NCBI RefSeq assembly: GCF_023558375.1
Contig: NZ_CP083761.1
Location: 4,419,001-4,483,000 of the forward strand
Direction of reading: 5' to 3'
Length of the DNA: 64,000 nucleotides
From: Chroococcidiopsis sp. CCMEE 29
GTDB taxonomy: Bacteria > Cyanobacteriota > Cyanobacteriia > Cyanobacteriales > Chroococcidiopsidaceae
Part shown: piece after piece, positions 1 through 9,224 of the stretch
How the letters are laid out: the number at the start of each line of letters is the position of its first letter
How positions within the stretch are numbered: the first letter of the stretch is position 1
Translations under genes and position numbers: made by a program
Notes under the pieces: generated by a model
What the model was told of the DNA's origin: nothing
What the model saw: the letters and a program-made list of their open reading frames with translations, nothing else
Database searches by the model: none

Positions 1-128
1 GCTCCGAATAAGTATTCTGCCGCTGCGGAGAGGATGGGGTGACGCGTACCTACTAACTGTATTAAATTCTCTGACAGCAAACGCAGGTCTGCTTCAACTG
101 GGGAAAAGAGGGAGGTCGCTGATGTCAT
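1..128 (-). CDS. sds: Solanesyl/polyprenyl diphosphate synthase, N-terminal part
   Basis: Only the first 42 codons lie in the window; the gene runs off the left edge. The visible N-terminus has the segments LFSPVEADLRLL and LVGTRHPILSAAAEYLFG, which match the start of cyanobacterial all-trans polyprenyl (solanesyl) diphosphate synthases that make the plastoquinone side chain. The catalytic DDxxD motifs would lie outside the window. The ATG at 126-128 is the only start that fits. It lies downstream of amiC and murI on the same strand, an order I recall in other cyanobacteria, but a 950-base spacer separates it from murI, so it probably has its own promoter. Confidence 0.75.
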   Translation of the reverse strand, partial: MTSATSLFSPVEADLRLLSENLIQLVGTRHPILSAAAEYLFG

Positions 129-903
129 GTATTAGCTGACGCAATCTTTTTTTACGAAAGTTTACATATCCTGTACTCATTTTAAGCGAAGCCTCGACAA
201 GCTGAAGTTGGAAGTTTCATGATTTAGCCACTCGTGTTTAGTTAACTTAACCTTTTTCTCAGTTGCAACAGAGGGGAGCAATGCTCAAAATCAAGTTAAA
301 GTACTTACGCGATCGCTTCCTAGAATACCTCACCGACCTGACTGAAGTGAATCTACCCAAGCCTCCTTTATTTTGTATAGAATTTTGAATTTAGTTAAAA
401 ATTAGGTGTTAAAACTTTATGTTCTTGTGATAGTCTAGATTATAAGCATTTAAACAAGTTCACACATTCAACATAGCAGAGGGGGTTACTGAGGAGTGAC
501 TACCAATAGCTAGGTTGGGTGAGTTCATATAGTTAATTGCAGCCTGAGTATGAATTCCTTGGAGCTAGGAACTTGTTTGGCTAAATAGACTGCTTATCTG
601 CCGGAATCAGCTTGCTAGGCAGCATTTAAAGATACTGGCTAGATAACGTCTTGGATGAAGATTAACAACAAGATTACCAGCAGATTGCAAAGTATAACTG
701 GCTAGCTTGACTTGGCACCTAACAACAGCTAAGAGCTTTTTCTGATGGCTGATTTTGAGTTGTATGTATTGAACTTGGTATTCCCGATTTAAATTGCTGG
801 CGGCAACCGTTTTCGGTTAAGCAGGCTACAACTCAATATGCTGTAAGTACCTTGCAGCAATGGTTACTCAATCCAAAATCTAAAATCCAAAATTAGTAGC
901 ACA
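129..903. other. Spacer upstream of sds, with one doubtful 35-codon ORF and a dispersed repeat
   Basis: No recognisable gene. An ATG frame at 281-388 (35 codons, preceded by AGGGGAG) would encode a short basic-then-acidic peptide; I do not recognise it. From 806 a hairpin-forming ACCGTTTTCGGT is followed by text that recurs near 52231, ending in AAAATCC-type heptads at 870-897. Confidence 0.5.
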
Positions 904-1050
904 ATGACTTACAGTAGTATTCCTGTAATTATTCCTATTCTCGCAACTGGTTATTTGTTGACTGTTTATCTGTTGTTGGTACTGGTACAGCGGAACCATA
1001 AAGATTCTGAGTCCAGTGTAGTGCCTGCCTCAAAGACACTGCATGAATAA
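904..1050 (+). CDS. Putative 48-residue single-span membrane protein
   Basis: An ATG at 904 opens 48 codons ending with TAA at 1048. Residues about 7-28 form one uninterrupted hydrophobic helix (IPVIIPILATGYLL...VYLLLVLV), followed by QRNHK and a polar tail, so a positive-inside, single-pass topology is likely. No family is recognised. Small one-helix proteins are frequent in cyanobacterial photosynthetic complexes, but nothing here ties it to one. There is no strong ribosome binding site; the heptad repeat lies just upstream. It converges with murI, leaving 26 bases between the stops. Confidence 0.4.
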   Translation: MTYSSIPVIIPILATGYLLTVYLLLVLVQRNHKDSESSVVPASKTLHE

Positions 1051-1076
1051 GGGGTGAATGGCAAGAAGACCGCCGA

Positions 1077-2006
1077 TCAAAGTGTCCGAGTTTCCTCTTC
1101 TTTCTCCGCGTCTCCATGTCTAGGTATCCCCGTGTCCTCTACTACCTGATTCCTGATTTCTAGTTTGGTCAAGCATACGGAGTCAACTACTGGAGTGTAG
1201 CCTAGCCAGCGCACGGCAGACTGGGCAAACTGCTGTGGACAACCACTGACACAGAAGCGAGTTGGTAATGGAGTGTGAGTATTCCTTAATCCCAACAAGT
1301 CTAACTCTTGGGCGGCCGCTGCCACAACATGAACAGCTGGGTTAATTAGCTTAACCGTTCGGGGGAGAAGCGATCGCAGAACTGGCGCTAGGAGAGGGTA
1401 ATGGGTACAGCCATAGACTAAGGTATCAATTTGCTGCGCTAGCAAAGGAGCCAAGTAGTAACGAGCCACTTCAGTTGTATGAGGGTCATTGATGCGGTTT
1501 TGCTCAATCAGTGGTACAAACTCTGGACAACCAACTTGCCAAACCTTTGCACTCCCATCAATTTCTAGAATTGCTTGTCGAAAGGCATCGCTAGCAGCAG
1601 TTAATGGGGTCGCAATTACACCAATGCGTTTACCTTGCTGTACAGCGGCTCTTGCCCCTGGTAGGATCGTCCCCAAAATTGGAAACGGAAATTCAGACTG
1701 CACTGTCTCCAGTGCCAAGGCAGAACTAGTATTGCAAGCCATGATTACCATCTTGACCTGTTGCTGATGCATCCAACTGAGGATTTCCCGAACGAACTGT
1801 AAAATCTCTGCTGGCGAACGAATGCCATAAGGCAGTCGCGCTGTATCCCCAAAGTAAAGAATTGATTCGCTAGGGAGTTGTCGGTAAAGCTGACTTAAGA
1901 CAGTAAGACCACCCACACCACTATCAAAAATTCCAATTGGGTACTGCTGCGGTTCTCGACTGGGAAGATGGGAAGTAGTGCTATGGGAGGCGGAATCGTA
2001 AAACAC
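1077..2006 (-). CDS. murI: Glutamate racemase
   Basis: Converts L-glutamate to D-glutamate for peptidoglycan stem peptides in the cytoplasm. The Asp/Glu racemase signs are clear: DSGVGGLTV (about residues 28-36), the first catalytic cysteine in MACNTSSA (Cys91) and the second in YGCTHYP (Cys200). The length of 309 aa is somewhat above the usual 265-285, because of a 20-residue polar N-terminus and a charged C-terminal tail. The start is GTG; no better start lies before the DSG motif. amiC lies 83 bases upstream on the same strand, giving a cell-wall gene pair that may share a transcript. Confidence 0.93.
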   Translation of the reverse strand: MFYDSASHSTTSHLPSREPQQYPIGIFDSGVGGLTVLSQLYRQLPSESILYFGDTARLPYGIRSPAEILQFVREILSWMHQQQVKMVIMACNTSSALALETVQSEFPFPILGTILPGARAAVQQGKRIGVIATPLTAASDAFRQAILEIDGSAKVWQVGCPEFVPLIEQNRINDPHTTEVARYYLAPLLAQQIDTLVYGCTHYPLLAPVLRSLLPRTVKLINPAVHVVAAAAQELDLLGLRNTHTPLPTRFCVSGCPQQFAQSAVRWLGYTPVVDSVCLTKLEIRNQVVEDTGIPRHGDAEKEEETRTL

Positions 2007-2089
2007 AGTTTGAATTTGATCAGAGGTCAGATGAGTGGTGAGTGACGAGTGGCGAGTGGTGAAGGCTAGAAAATCTCTTCCTCCACTCT

Positions 2090-4027
2090 TTAATTTTGCT
2101 TAATGTACTGGAGGATACCACGAACGATCGCTTCAGCCATTTGATTTTGGTAAGCTGGATCTGCCAGACGGGGAGAATCTTCCCGACCCGTCATATAACC
2201 CAGTTCTACTAAGACAGAAGGCATCGAAGTCTTTCTCAACACATAAAACCTGGCTCGCCGCACTCCTCGGTCTCGGACATTAACACTCCGCAAAATGCTG
2301 TTATGGATTGTCCGCGCTAGTCGCTGACCACTATCAAAGTAATAAGTCTCCAAACCATTGACATCGGGGCGGCTAAGACCCATTGAATTAGCGTGGATGC
2401 TGACAAACAAGTTGGCATTCAACCCCTCTGCCTTGGCTACCCGTGGAGCTAGATCGACGAAATAGTCAGAGTCGCGCGTCAAAACTGCTTTCACGCCCTC
2501 TTTCTCTAGAAGTTCTGCTATCTTTTTGGAAATAGGTAGGATTACGTCTTTTTCTTGCCTACCCGCAATACCAATTGCTCCAGGGTCTTTGCCTCCGTGT
2601 CCTGGGTCAACGATAACAACGACTCGGGACTTCGGTGGAAGCGACGGTGGGGTTGCTGGGGGTTCGGGAGCAGGTGCTGGAGATGGAATGGGAATTGAAT
2701 TACTCGGAGCGGTAGAGGGCGGTACCAACACTGTAGAAGAGCGTTGTAACTGTAAAGATAATAACTCTGGTCTAGGCTGATTGAGTTCCCCGATTCTTAC
2801 GCCAGTCGCCGGTTGCACCAAAATTACCACAGTGCGGGGGTCGGACTGTCGCAACCGTACCCGGAGTACAGGACTATTGGCATTCAAATCAGGACCTTTA
2901 ACAGATCTAGCCAACTGGGCGTTGGGAATAGTGATGCTGTAGGAGGCAGAGGATCGATCCCAACCACTAGCATAAGTTAAGCCTTGATCTGAGTTGATCA
3001 ACAGTTGCGTTCCATTCTCAGTCAGTTCTACAGACTGAATCGTTGCTACTGCTGGTGATTGATTGGCTAAGGGTGTATCTGAGTTTTGTGCCGCCTCTAC
3101 TGTTCGCCTCGGAGTATTAGAGGCAACATTTGTTCTTGTGGGCAGTAAGACCACGCCACCGACTCGACTGACTGTTGCCCGCCAATTGGGGCTATTTTTA
3201 TTCACCTGCATTGTCATGCGGACAACAGGTGGAGAGTTTTGAACTTGGGTCAGTTGGATGCGATTGACACCATAACGATTGACTCGAAGCTCCTTTCGGG
3301 TGCGCGGCGCTAGAGTCGCGCCTCTGACGTCGACATTGATCTGGCCTTGATCGGCGCTACGATTTACCTGGATCTCAGGGGTTCCCCCACCACGAGTGCG
3401 GATAAAAAAACCATCGCCTGTGACTTGCACGCGCTCCACTTGAACAGTTGCCCTGCTAGTGGTGGCAGTTTTATCTAGGGACGATGGTCTGGAATTTTGG
3501 GAGCTACTAGTAGGTGTAACGACTGAAAAGATTGACCTTGGGGAAGTGGATCTGCTCCATTCATCCACACGCGAGCGAGACGGTGAGGCATTACTAAGTG
3601 GGCGAGGCGGTGAAACCGGACTGGGCGAGTTAGATATCTCTCTTTCAGGTGCCGGTAACTGTACCGTCCACTGGCTAGGGGAAGCACCGCTAAATTTTAC
3701 TTGCTGGGGGTCTAACCGATAACCTGGACTTAGTTCAATCACCACACGAGTTGTCTGGTCATCAAACTGCCCAACGCGTAGAGAGCGAATTGCGCCACCG
3801 ACTTCCTGCTTCACGGTTGTACGCTCCAGGGTGGTTCCTGGTAAATCAATCACTAAGCGAGTTGGGTTGAAAATCAGCTGTGCCGTGGGTTGAACCTTGG
3901 CATCTGTTTTTAACTCCAGCCGATTTTGCTTAGCATCAAAATGCCACGATTTCAGTTTCGCCGCCTCAGCAGGAGACGATAGTAGAAAAACGCTTAAAGT
4001 ACTGGGTAGTAGCCAGTGGAATCTCAC
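2090..4027 (-). CDS. amiC: N-acetylmuramoyl-L-alanine amidase with AMIN domains
   Basis: A periplasmic zinc amidase that cuts the peptide from MurNAc, used in septum and cell-junction remodelling. An N-terminal signal peptide (about residues 1-22, ending SPAEA) is followed by an AMIN domain (about 25-125), a Ser/Pro-rich linker, further AMIN-like segments (about 195-300 and 330-430), a Pro-rich hinge (about 440-467) and the Amidase_3 domain from 469 to the C-terminus. The zinc ligands and catalytic residue are visible: His477 in DPGHGG, Glu492 in RQEKD, His545 in SIHANS and Glu608 in VELGYMTG. The GTG start has GGAG eight bases upstream. murI follows on the same strand. Confidence 0.92.
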   Translation of the reverse strand: MRFHWLLPSTLSVFLLSSPAEAAKLKSWHFDAKQNRLELKTDAKVQPTAQLIFNPTRLVIDLPGTTLERTTVKQEVGGAIRSLRVGQFDDQTTRVVIELSPGYRLDPQQVKFSGASPSQWTVQLPAPEREISNSPSPVSPPRPLSNASPSRSRVDEWSRSTSPRSIFSVVTPTSSSQNSRPSSLDKTATTSRATVQVERVQVTGDGFFIRTRGGGTPEIQVNRSADQGQINVDVRGATLAPRTRKELRVNRYGVNRIQLTQVQNSPPVVRMTMQVNKNSPNWRATVSRVGGVVLLPTRTNVASNTPRRTVEAAQNSDTPLANQSPAVATIQSVELTENGTQLLINSDQGLTYASGWDRSSASYSITIPNAQLARSVKGPDLNANSPVLRVRLRQSDPRTVVILVQPATGVRIGELNQPRPELLSLQLQRSSTVLVPPSTAPSNSIPIPSPAPAPEPPATPPSLPPKSRVVVIVDPGHGGKDPGAIGIAGRQEKDVILPISKKIAELLEKEGVKAVLTRDSDYFVDLAPRVAKAEGLNANLFVSIHANSMGLSRPDVNGLETYYFDSGQRLARTIHNSILRSVNVRDRGVRRARFYVLRKTSMPSVLVELGYMTGREDSPRLADPAYQNQMAEAIVRGILQYIKQN

Positions 4028-4504
4028 GGTGCTTTCTCCTAATTCGCAATCATCCCAGCAGTTAAAGTCTCTTCTGTTGGACCCTGTTCACTCCATCAAA
4101 CGTTAGAGGCTTGGTTCTATGTCGACCTTGAGTATACCCGAGTAGTAACTAAATAGCTGAAATTAGACTTTTAAACATACTATGAAGCGATCACATCTGA
4201 GCCGACGATTAGCGCTTAATTTCGATCTTAAAGGGGTCAGCTTACACCAACGGGCGAACCACAATCAACTAAGGTATTAATTTACAGACAATTTATGTTG
4301 GGATGAGCTAAGGATTGTGAGCCTAGAAAAAAATCCATCAAAATTTACAATTTGCGACGTATATCTGGGACGGATATCTGGACCATGAAGTTTCCAGTGG
4401 TACTATTTGGGGAGCAGGGGAGCTCGGGGCTCCCACGAAGTGGGGATTAGGGGCAGCAGGGGAAGAAATTCCCCGCGTCACCGTGTCCTCTTCCTCACTC
4501 CTCA
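4028..4504. other. Spacer between antiporter and amiC with a G-rich dispersed repeat
   Basis: This is the amiC upstream region and lies beyond the antiporter 3' end. No gene is seen. Positions 4411-4462 hold a G-rich repeat with an internal inverted repeat; a close copy lies at 47691-47738. Confidence 0.6.
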
Positions 4505-5983
4505 CTACTCTTTAGGCAACGATTCGGCAGTATCAGGGGAATGGATTGCTAATGTTTCTGATTTAGCATCGCCTAAAACTGCATTCTCTGGTTCAATTGC
4601 TGCTGGCGCTTCGTCTGGAAATACGAAACGCAATAAGGGGGGCGCTACAAAGGTTGTCAGGATGACCATCATAATAATTGCCGCTTCCAGCGGTTTTGAG
4701 AGGGCACCACTGGCAGAGCCAACACCGGCAAATACTAGTCCTACCTCGCCTCGGGGAATCATGCCTACACCAATTGCTAAGCGGTTGATTCGGTCTTGAC
4801 CAAATACTGCCAATCCTGTAACGACCTTACCGAGAATTGCGATCGCAATTAAGAACGTGGCGATAATTAAACCCTCCCGATTGCTGGGAATTGCTGGGTT
4901 CAACACACCCAGGTCAGTTTTAGCCCCAACAGTCACAAAGAAAATCGGCACCAGCATATCGGCAATGGGAATTACCTGTTTTTGTAGCTCTTTACGCTTA
5001 TCCGTCTCGTCTAAAACTAAGCCAGCTGCAAAAGCTCCCAAAATTGCTTCTAAGTTGATAGCGGCAGCCAAATAAGCCATGACGAAGGCGAAGATAAATG
5101 CTGGTATGACTAACTCACCGCGCGTCTTGAGTTGATTGACGATCGCCACAAAGGAATTGTTGAAGACTTTGCCCAACAGAATTGCACCCACTAGGAAACC
5201 ACTGGCGCTAATGATGAGATAGATAACGTTACTCACATCCACCTCGCCAGTTTTGGCAAGGCTTGCTACCACTGCCAAAACGATAATTCCTAGTACGTCG
5301 TCGATCACAGCAGCACCAAGAATAATCTGACCTTCCTTAGAATTGAGTCGTCCTAGTTCTGCTAACACCTTGGAAGTAATCCCAATACTGGTCGCAGTTA
5401 AAGCTGCTCCCGCAAAAATCGCAGGCACAGCTGGCACACCAAACAACGTCATTAACCCTACAGTGCCAGCGGCAAAAGGTACAGCCACCCCCACTACTGC
5501 CACCAGGGTTGCTTGGAAACCAACTGCGATCAGTTCTCTTAAGTTCGATTCCAAACCAATTTCAAATAGCAGGACGATTACACCCAGTTCAGCCAAAACG
5601 GAAACAACCTCACTCTGCGCTTGAAAAGTGGCAGCTGCTGTGTCAGGACTTAAACCCGCAGTGGTTTGGAGAAAACTCATAATTACAGAACTAGAGCCAT
5701 CTCCCCCGTTTTCGGGAAATACCAACAAATTCAGGGCAGAGACACCGACTACTACACCACCTACCAATTCGCCTAATACTGGTGGTAAGCCTACCCGATT
5801 AGAGAACTCCCCACCGATTTTGCTAGCAAGGTAAATTACAACTAAACTTAGCAGCACCCCCGCCAGCACCAACGCACTGTTTTCTGATTCTGTTGCGGTT
5901 GCCAGCAAGGAAGTAGTTTTTCCCCAAGTTGGGAAGAAGCTTGTGGTGAAGGAATTCACCCAATCAAGTGCATCTAAATTCAT
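4505..5983 (-). CDS. CPA2-type cation:proton antiporter
   Basis: An integral membrane Na+ or K+/H+ exchanger of the monovalent cation:proton antiporter-2 family (KefB/NapA-like). The protein is almost wholly hydrophobic with about twelve predicted spans. The start of the exchanger domain reads ASKIGGEFSNRVGLPPVLGELVGGVVVG, the typical N-terminus of the family, and AAVIDDVLGIIVLAVVAS carries the paired Asp residues of the transport core. No TrkA-N domain is attached; the C-terminus is a short acidic tail. I take ATG 5983: an AAGGAGG lies inside the longer frame that begins at GTG 6010, so it more likely serves translation from 5983. Confidence 0.88.
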   Translation of the reverse strand: MNLDALDWVNSFTTSFFPTWGKTTSLLATATESENSALVLAGVLLSLVVIYLASKIGGEFSNRVGLPPVLGELVGGVVVGVSALNLLVFPENGGDGSSSVIMSFLQTTAGLSPDTAAATFQAQSEVVSVLAELGVIVLLFEIGLESNLRELIAVGFQATLVAVVGVAVPFAAGTVGLMTLFGVPAVPAIFAGAALTATSIGITSKVLAELGRLNSKEGQIILGAAVIDDVLGIIVLAVVASLAKTGEVDVSNVIYLIISASGFLVGAILLGKVFNNSFVAIVNQLKTRGELVIPAFIFAFVMAYLAAAINLEAILGAFAAGLVLDETDKRKELQKQVIPIADMLVPIFFVTVGAKTDLGVLNPAIPSNREGLIIATFLIAIAILGKVVTGLAVFGQDRINRLAIGVGMIPRGEVGLVFAGVGSASGALSKPLEAAIIMMVILTTFVAPPLLRFVFPDEAPAAIEPENAVLGDAKSETLAIHSPDTAESLPKE

Positions 5984-6010
5984 TAGCTGTCCAAAAATCC
6001 TCCTTTTCAC

Positions 6011-6405
6011 TGTACAAGTTTGTTTACAAAGTTCGCTTTTAGGTAGCTAATTAAGTCGATTAGTCGCTGTGATTAAACCGAAGTAAAAACTAAAAACCAC
6101 TTCTAAGTTTCCAAATCTGTAACAAATAAGACATTCTAGTAACTGCAATGCCAGATTAGGAACAAATCTTTTACTAGGGATTAGGGGCTAGGGATTAGGG
6201 ATTAGGGAAAACCTTACGGATTTATCCTTGGAATTGAAGAATGGCGCTTGGCATATTCGTGCAGAAGCAGCCTAGGCAAATTTTTTATTCTTTTGTCTAG
6301 ATCTAGCCAGGGGAGATTTTAGGGCTAATTCTTCTCTTGCCCTAACCCCTAACCCCTAACCCCTCTCTAGTCAGCGTGGTTTCTAGCCTTAGGAATATTA
6401 AGTCG
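6011..6405. other. Divergent spacer, antiporter / SIMPL gene
   Basis: Holds the 5' regions of both flanking genes. TTAGGG-like heptads occur at 6175-6206 and, in reverse, at 6340-6366. No gene or clear promoter is recognised. Confidence 0.5.
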
Positions 6406-7167
6406 ATGAATTGCTCAGTTTTAGTTCAGTCGCGGTGGAATTTTTGGCATCAGTTTCGGGTTGCAGCTTTAGCCTTGGGTCTAATTACTCTATCTTTTGC
6501 CAATCCTGTTGTGGCGCAAGAGAGTAAGGGCGGATTTGAAACCCGTCCCTCCAAAACTTTGACGGTTACAGGTAGGGGCGTTGAGACGATTCCTACAACT
6601 CTAACGCAAGTACGTTTGGGAGTTGAGGTTCAAGGTAAGACAGCGCAGGAAGTACAGCAGGAGGTTGCACGCAGGTCATCCGCTGTGGTGGCACTACTGC
6701 GATCGCGCAATGTCGAAAAACTACAAACCACTGGTATTAGCCTGAATCCGATTTATAGCTACAACAACAACGTGCAGCGCCTGACGGGGTATACTGCCAC
6801 CAATATCGTGAGTTTTCGGATTAACACTGAGCAAACAGGCACTTTATTGGATGAAGCGGTTAAAGCTGGTGCTACCCGGATTGACGGCATTAATTTTGTC
6901 GCTGCTGATAGTGCGATCGCCGCAGCCCAACAACAAGCTTTACGAGAAGCTACCCAGGACGCTCAACAACAAGCAAATGCTGTGTTAAGCGCCTTGAATC
7001 TTCAGTCTAAAGAAGTGGTAAGCATTCAAATTAATAGCGCCAGCCCACCTCAGCCACCTATTCCGTATGGACGTGAGGCAGCTTTGGCTGACAAAGCTGT
7101 TCCCACACCAGTTATAGGTGGTGAGCAGGAGGTAGAAGGATCGGTCACATTGCAAATTAGCTACTAG
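6406..7167 (+). CDS. SIMPL-domain (DUF541) periplasmic protein
   Basis: An exported protein with a signal peptide (basic start, hydrophobic FRVAALALGLITLSFA, cut after VVAQ) and one SIMPL domain, seen in TLTVTGRGVETIPTT, TGYTATNIVSFRI and the C-terminal VEGSVTLQISY. Members include periplasmic stress proteins and outer-membrane-associated proteins; the biochemical role here is unknown. A frame is open from GTG 6376, but ATG 6406 with AGGA upstream gives a better signal peptide, so I use it. The spacer after it is heptad-repeat DNA. Confidence 0.8.
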   Translation: MNCSVLVQSRWNFWHQFRVAALALGLITLSFANPVVAQESKGGFETRPSKTLTVTGRGVETIPTTLTQVRLGVEVQGKTAQEVQQEVARRSSAVVALLRSRNVEKLQTTGISLNPIYSYNNNVQRLTGYTATNIVSFRINTEQTGTLLDEAVKAGATRIDGINFVAADSAIAAAQQQALREATQDAQQQANAVLSALNLQSKEVVSIQINSASPPQPPIPYGREAALADKAVPTPVIGGEQEVEGSVTLQISY

Positions 7168-7298
7168 AAGAGGGCAGGGGAGGCAGGGGGAGCAGGCTTC
7201 GACCTGAGCTCAGGCGAAGGGGAGGCAGGGGGAGCAGGGGAAGATTAAATCTATAATATTTATCCTTCAGCCTTCAGCCTTCCTTCTGGCTTTAGAGC
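7168..7298. repeat. GGGGAGCAGGGG-type heptad repeat spacer
   Basis: About 60 bases (7170-7225) of GGGGAGGCAGGGGGAGCAGG units with a short interruption containing GACCTGAGCTCAGG. The same heptads recur at 15791, 25616, 47685 and, in reverse, near 11521. Confidence 0.75.
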
Positions 7299-7667
7299 CT
7301 AAAACTCGTCTTCATCGCCGCGACTATTGACCATGCTGGAGTTTGTATCTTGTTTGGAACCTAACAAATCCATTTTGTCTACTTGGATGATCGGTGAGGA
7401 GCGGGTTACTCCTGTGTTGCGATCGCTCCACGTATCAAACTTCAACGAACCTTTCACCCCAATTAGGCTTCCCTTACGCACAAAGTTTCCCGCCACCTCT
7501 GCCGTCTTTCCCCATAATTCCAAAGTGAACCAGTCTGGTTCATCACTATTACGGGTTTTTCGTCTGACTGCCAGTGTCAATCGGCACTTTACACTACCAG
7601 ACTCAAAATATTTCATATCTGGGTCGCCGCCCACACGACCTACCAAGGTCACAACATTGAGACTCAT
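7299..7667 (-). CDS. ssb: Single-stranded DNA-binding protein
   Basis: A 122-residue OB-fold protein that coats single-stranded DNA in replication and repair. MSLNVVTLVGRVGGDPDMKYFESG and VRKGSLIGVKGSL are the typical SSB start and the central L45 region. The C-terminus ends in the acidic tip GDEDEF, which in this family docks partner enzymes, so the gene looks complete in spite of its short form, which is usual in cyanobacteria. It converges with the SIMPL gene over the heptad repeat and diverges from mreB. Confidence 0.92.
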   Translation of the reverse strand: MSLNVVTLVGRVGGDPDMKYFESGSVKCRLTLAVRRKTRNSDEPDWFTLELWGKTAEVAGNFVRKGSLIGVKGSLKFDTWSDRNTGVTRSSPIIQVDKMDLLGSKQDTNSSMVNSRGDEDEF

Positions 7668-8087
7668 GTGCGTTAATCTTCAGTACAAGTGTACTCTATC
7701 GTGACTTATAATCATAGCGAATTGCGAATCCAGTCGCTTAAACTGACAAAAAATCTTCTAGATTTTATTTAAACGCAAGTGTAGGGCTACTCATTTAGAG
7801 ACGCATGAGACTCTGTGTGATACTACGGTATATTTACTTAATGATTTTCCAGATAAGAATATAGGCTGCGAACTTCTCCGTAAAATTACGATTGGACAAA
7901 CAGCAGCAGTAAAGATAATTATCTTTAGCTTAAAGATTATATTTTAAGCAAGGCAAAGCACTGAAACTGAGTCAAATAAGTTTCATCTGCTCAACTAAAC
8001 TCTAGACGGAAGACGTAATAGAATCCAGCACGGTTTTTATTGCAGTTTACACAAACGTTATTACACTTTGTGAGGGGAGCGAGGCGC
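7668..8087. other. Divergent spacer, ssb / mreB
   Basis: AT-rich, no gene seen. It must hold the promoters of both ssb and the mreB operon. No unambiguous -35/-10 pair is chosen. Confidence 0.4.
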
Positions 8088-9137
8088 GTGGGCGTTTTTG
8101 GTGTTTTCAATCGGTTTTCGTTATCTAGAGATATGGGTATCGATCTCGGTACCGCCAATACTCTAGTTTACGTATCGGGTAAAGGTATTGTTCTCCAAGA
8201 GCCTTCGGTGATCGCCATCGACCAAAATAATAAGACACCACTGGCAGTAGGAGAAGAAGCAAAAAAAATGCTGGGCAGAACGCCTGGAAATGTCGCGGTT
8301 ATCCGTCCCTTGCGCGATGGTGTGATTGCCGACTTCGATACAGCTGAGCTGATGCTCAAGCACTTTATCCGGCGCGTACACGAAGGCAGAATCGTTTCTC
8401 CCCGAGTTGTGATTGGTATCCCCAGCGGTGTTACAGGCGTAGAACGGCGGGCGCTGATGGACGCAGCGACACAAGCTGGTGCAAGAGATGTCTACTTGAT
8501 TGATGAGCCAGTAGCGGCGGCAATTGGGGCGGGACTTCCCGTGGCAGAACCCATCGGCAACATGATCATTGATATCGGCGGTGGCACAACAGAAGTGGCA
8601 GTCCTAAGCCTCCAAGGGACGGTTCTGAGTGAATCAGTACGCATTGCCGGAGATGAGCTGAATGATTCCCTCATCCATTACATGAAGAAAGTTCATAACC
8701 TGGTGATTGGCGAGAGAACCGCTGAAGAAATTAAAATTCGGATTGGCTCAGCTTATCCTACGCGCAATGATGATGAAAACTTCATGGAGGTGCGGGGCTT
8801 GCATTTGCTGTCTGGTTTACCGCGAACGGTCACTATCAAAGGACCAGAAGTGCGTGAAAGTATGTCGGAACCCCTATCTGTGATTATCGAGGCGATCAAG
8901 CGGACGTTAGAAAAAACACCGCCAGAACTGGCAGCGGATATCGTTGACCGAGGTATTATGTTAGCTGGGGGTGGCGCTTTGCTAAAGGGGTTAGATACGC
9001 TCATTAGCCATGAAACTGGCATTGTTACCCATGTGGCGGCGGAACCGTTGAATTGTGTAGTGTTAGGAACAGGGCGTGTACTAGAGAATTTTAAACAGCT
9101 AGAACGAGTGTTCAGCGGACGTTCTCGCCCACTTTAG
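8088..9137 (+). CDS. mreB: Rod shape-determining protein MreB
   Basis: Bacterial actin homologue that forms membrane-bound filaments guiding wall synthesis. The ATP-binding motifs are visible: DMGIDLGTANTLVY (phosphate 1), IIDIGGGTTEVAVLS (phosphate 2) and GIMLAGGGALLKGL (adenosine). I use GTG 8088, giving 349 aa that begin MGVFGVFNRFSLSRD, because AGGGGAG sits eight bases before it; a TTG 48 bases earlier is also open. mreC would normally follow directly but here lies 1.6 kb away behind an insertion sequence. Confidence 0.96.
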   Translation: MGVFGVFNRFSLSRDMGIDLGTANTLVYVSGKGIVLQEPSVIAIDQNNKTPLAVGEEAKKMLGRTPGNVAVIRPLRDGVIADFDTAELMLKHFIRRVHEGRIVSPRVVIGIPSGVTGVERRALMDAATQAGARDVYLIDEPVAAAIGAGLPVAEPIGNMIIDIGGGTTEVAVLSLQGTVLSESVRIAGDELNDSLIHYMKKVHNLVIGERTAEEIKIRIGSAYPTRNDDENFMEVRGLHLLSGLPRTVTIKGPEVRESMSEPLSVIIEAIKRTLEKTPPELAADIVDRGIMLAGGGALLKGLDTLISHETGIVTHVAAEPLNCVVLGTGRVLENFKQLERVFSGRSRPL

Positions 9138-9224
9138 CTATCAACAAATAAGGGAGTAGAAAGTAGGAAGTAGGAAATAACTTAACTGCCTGCTCTAGTC
9201 CTGATTAATCGCTGACTACTAGAA

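Noticed and set aside
5343-5834. Plus-strand frames opposite the antiporter
   Set aside because: Thr/Pro/Ala-rich shadows of a hydrophobic minus-strand gene.
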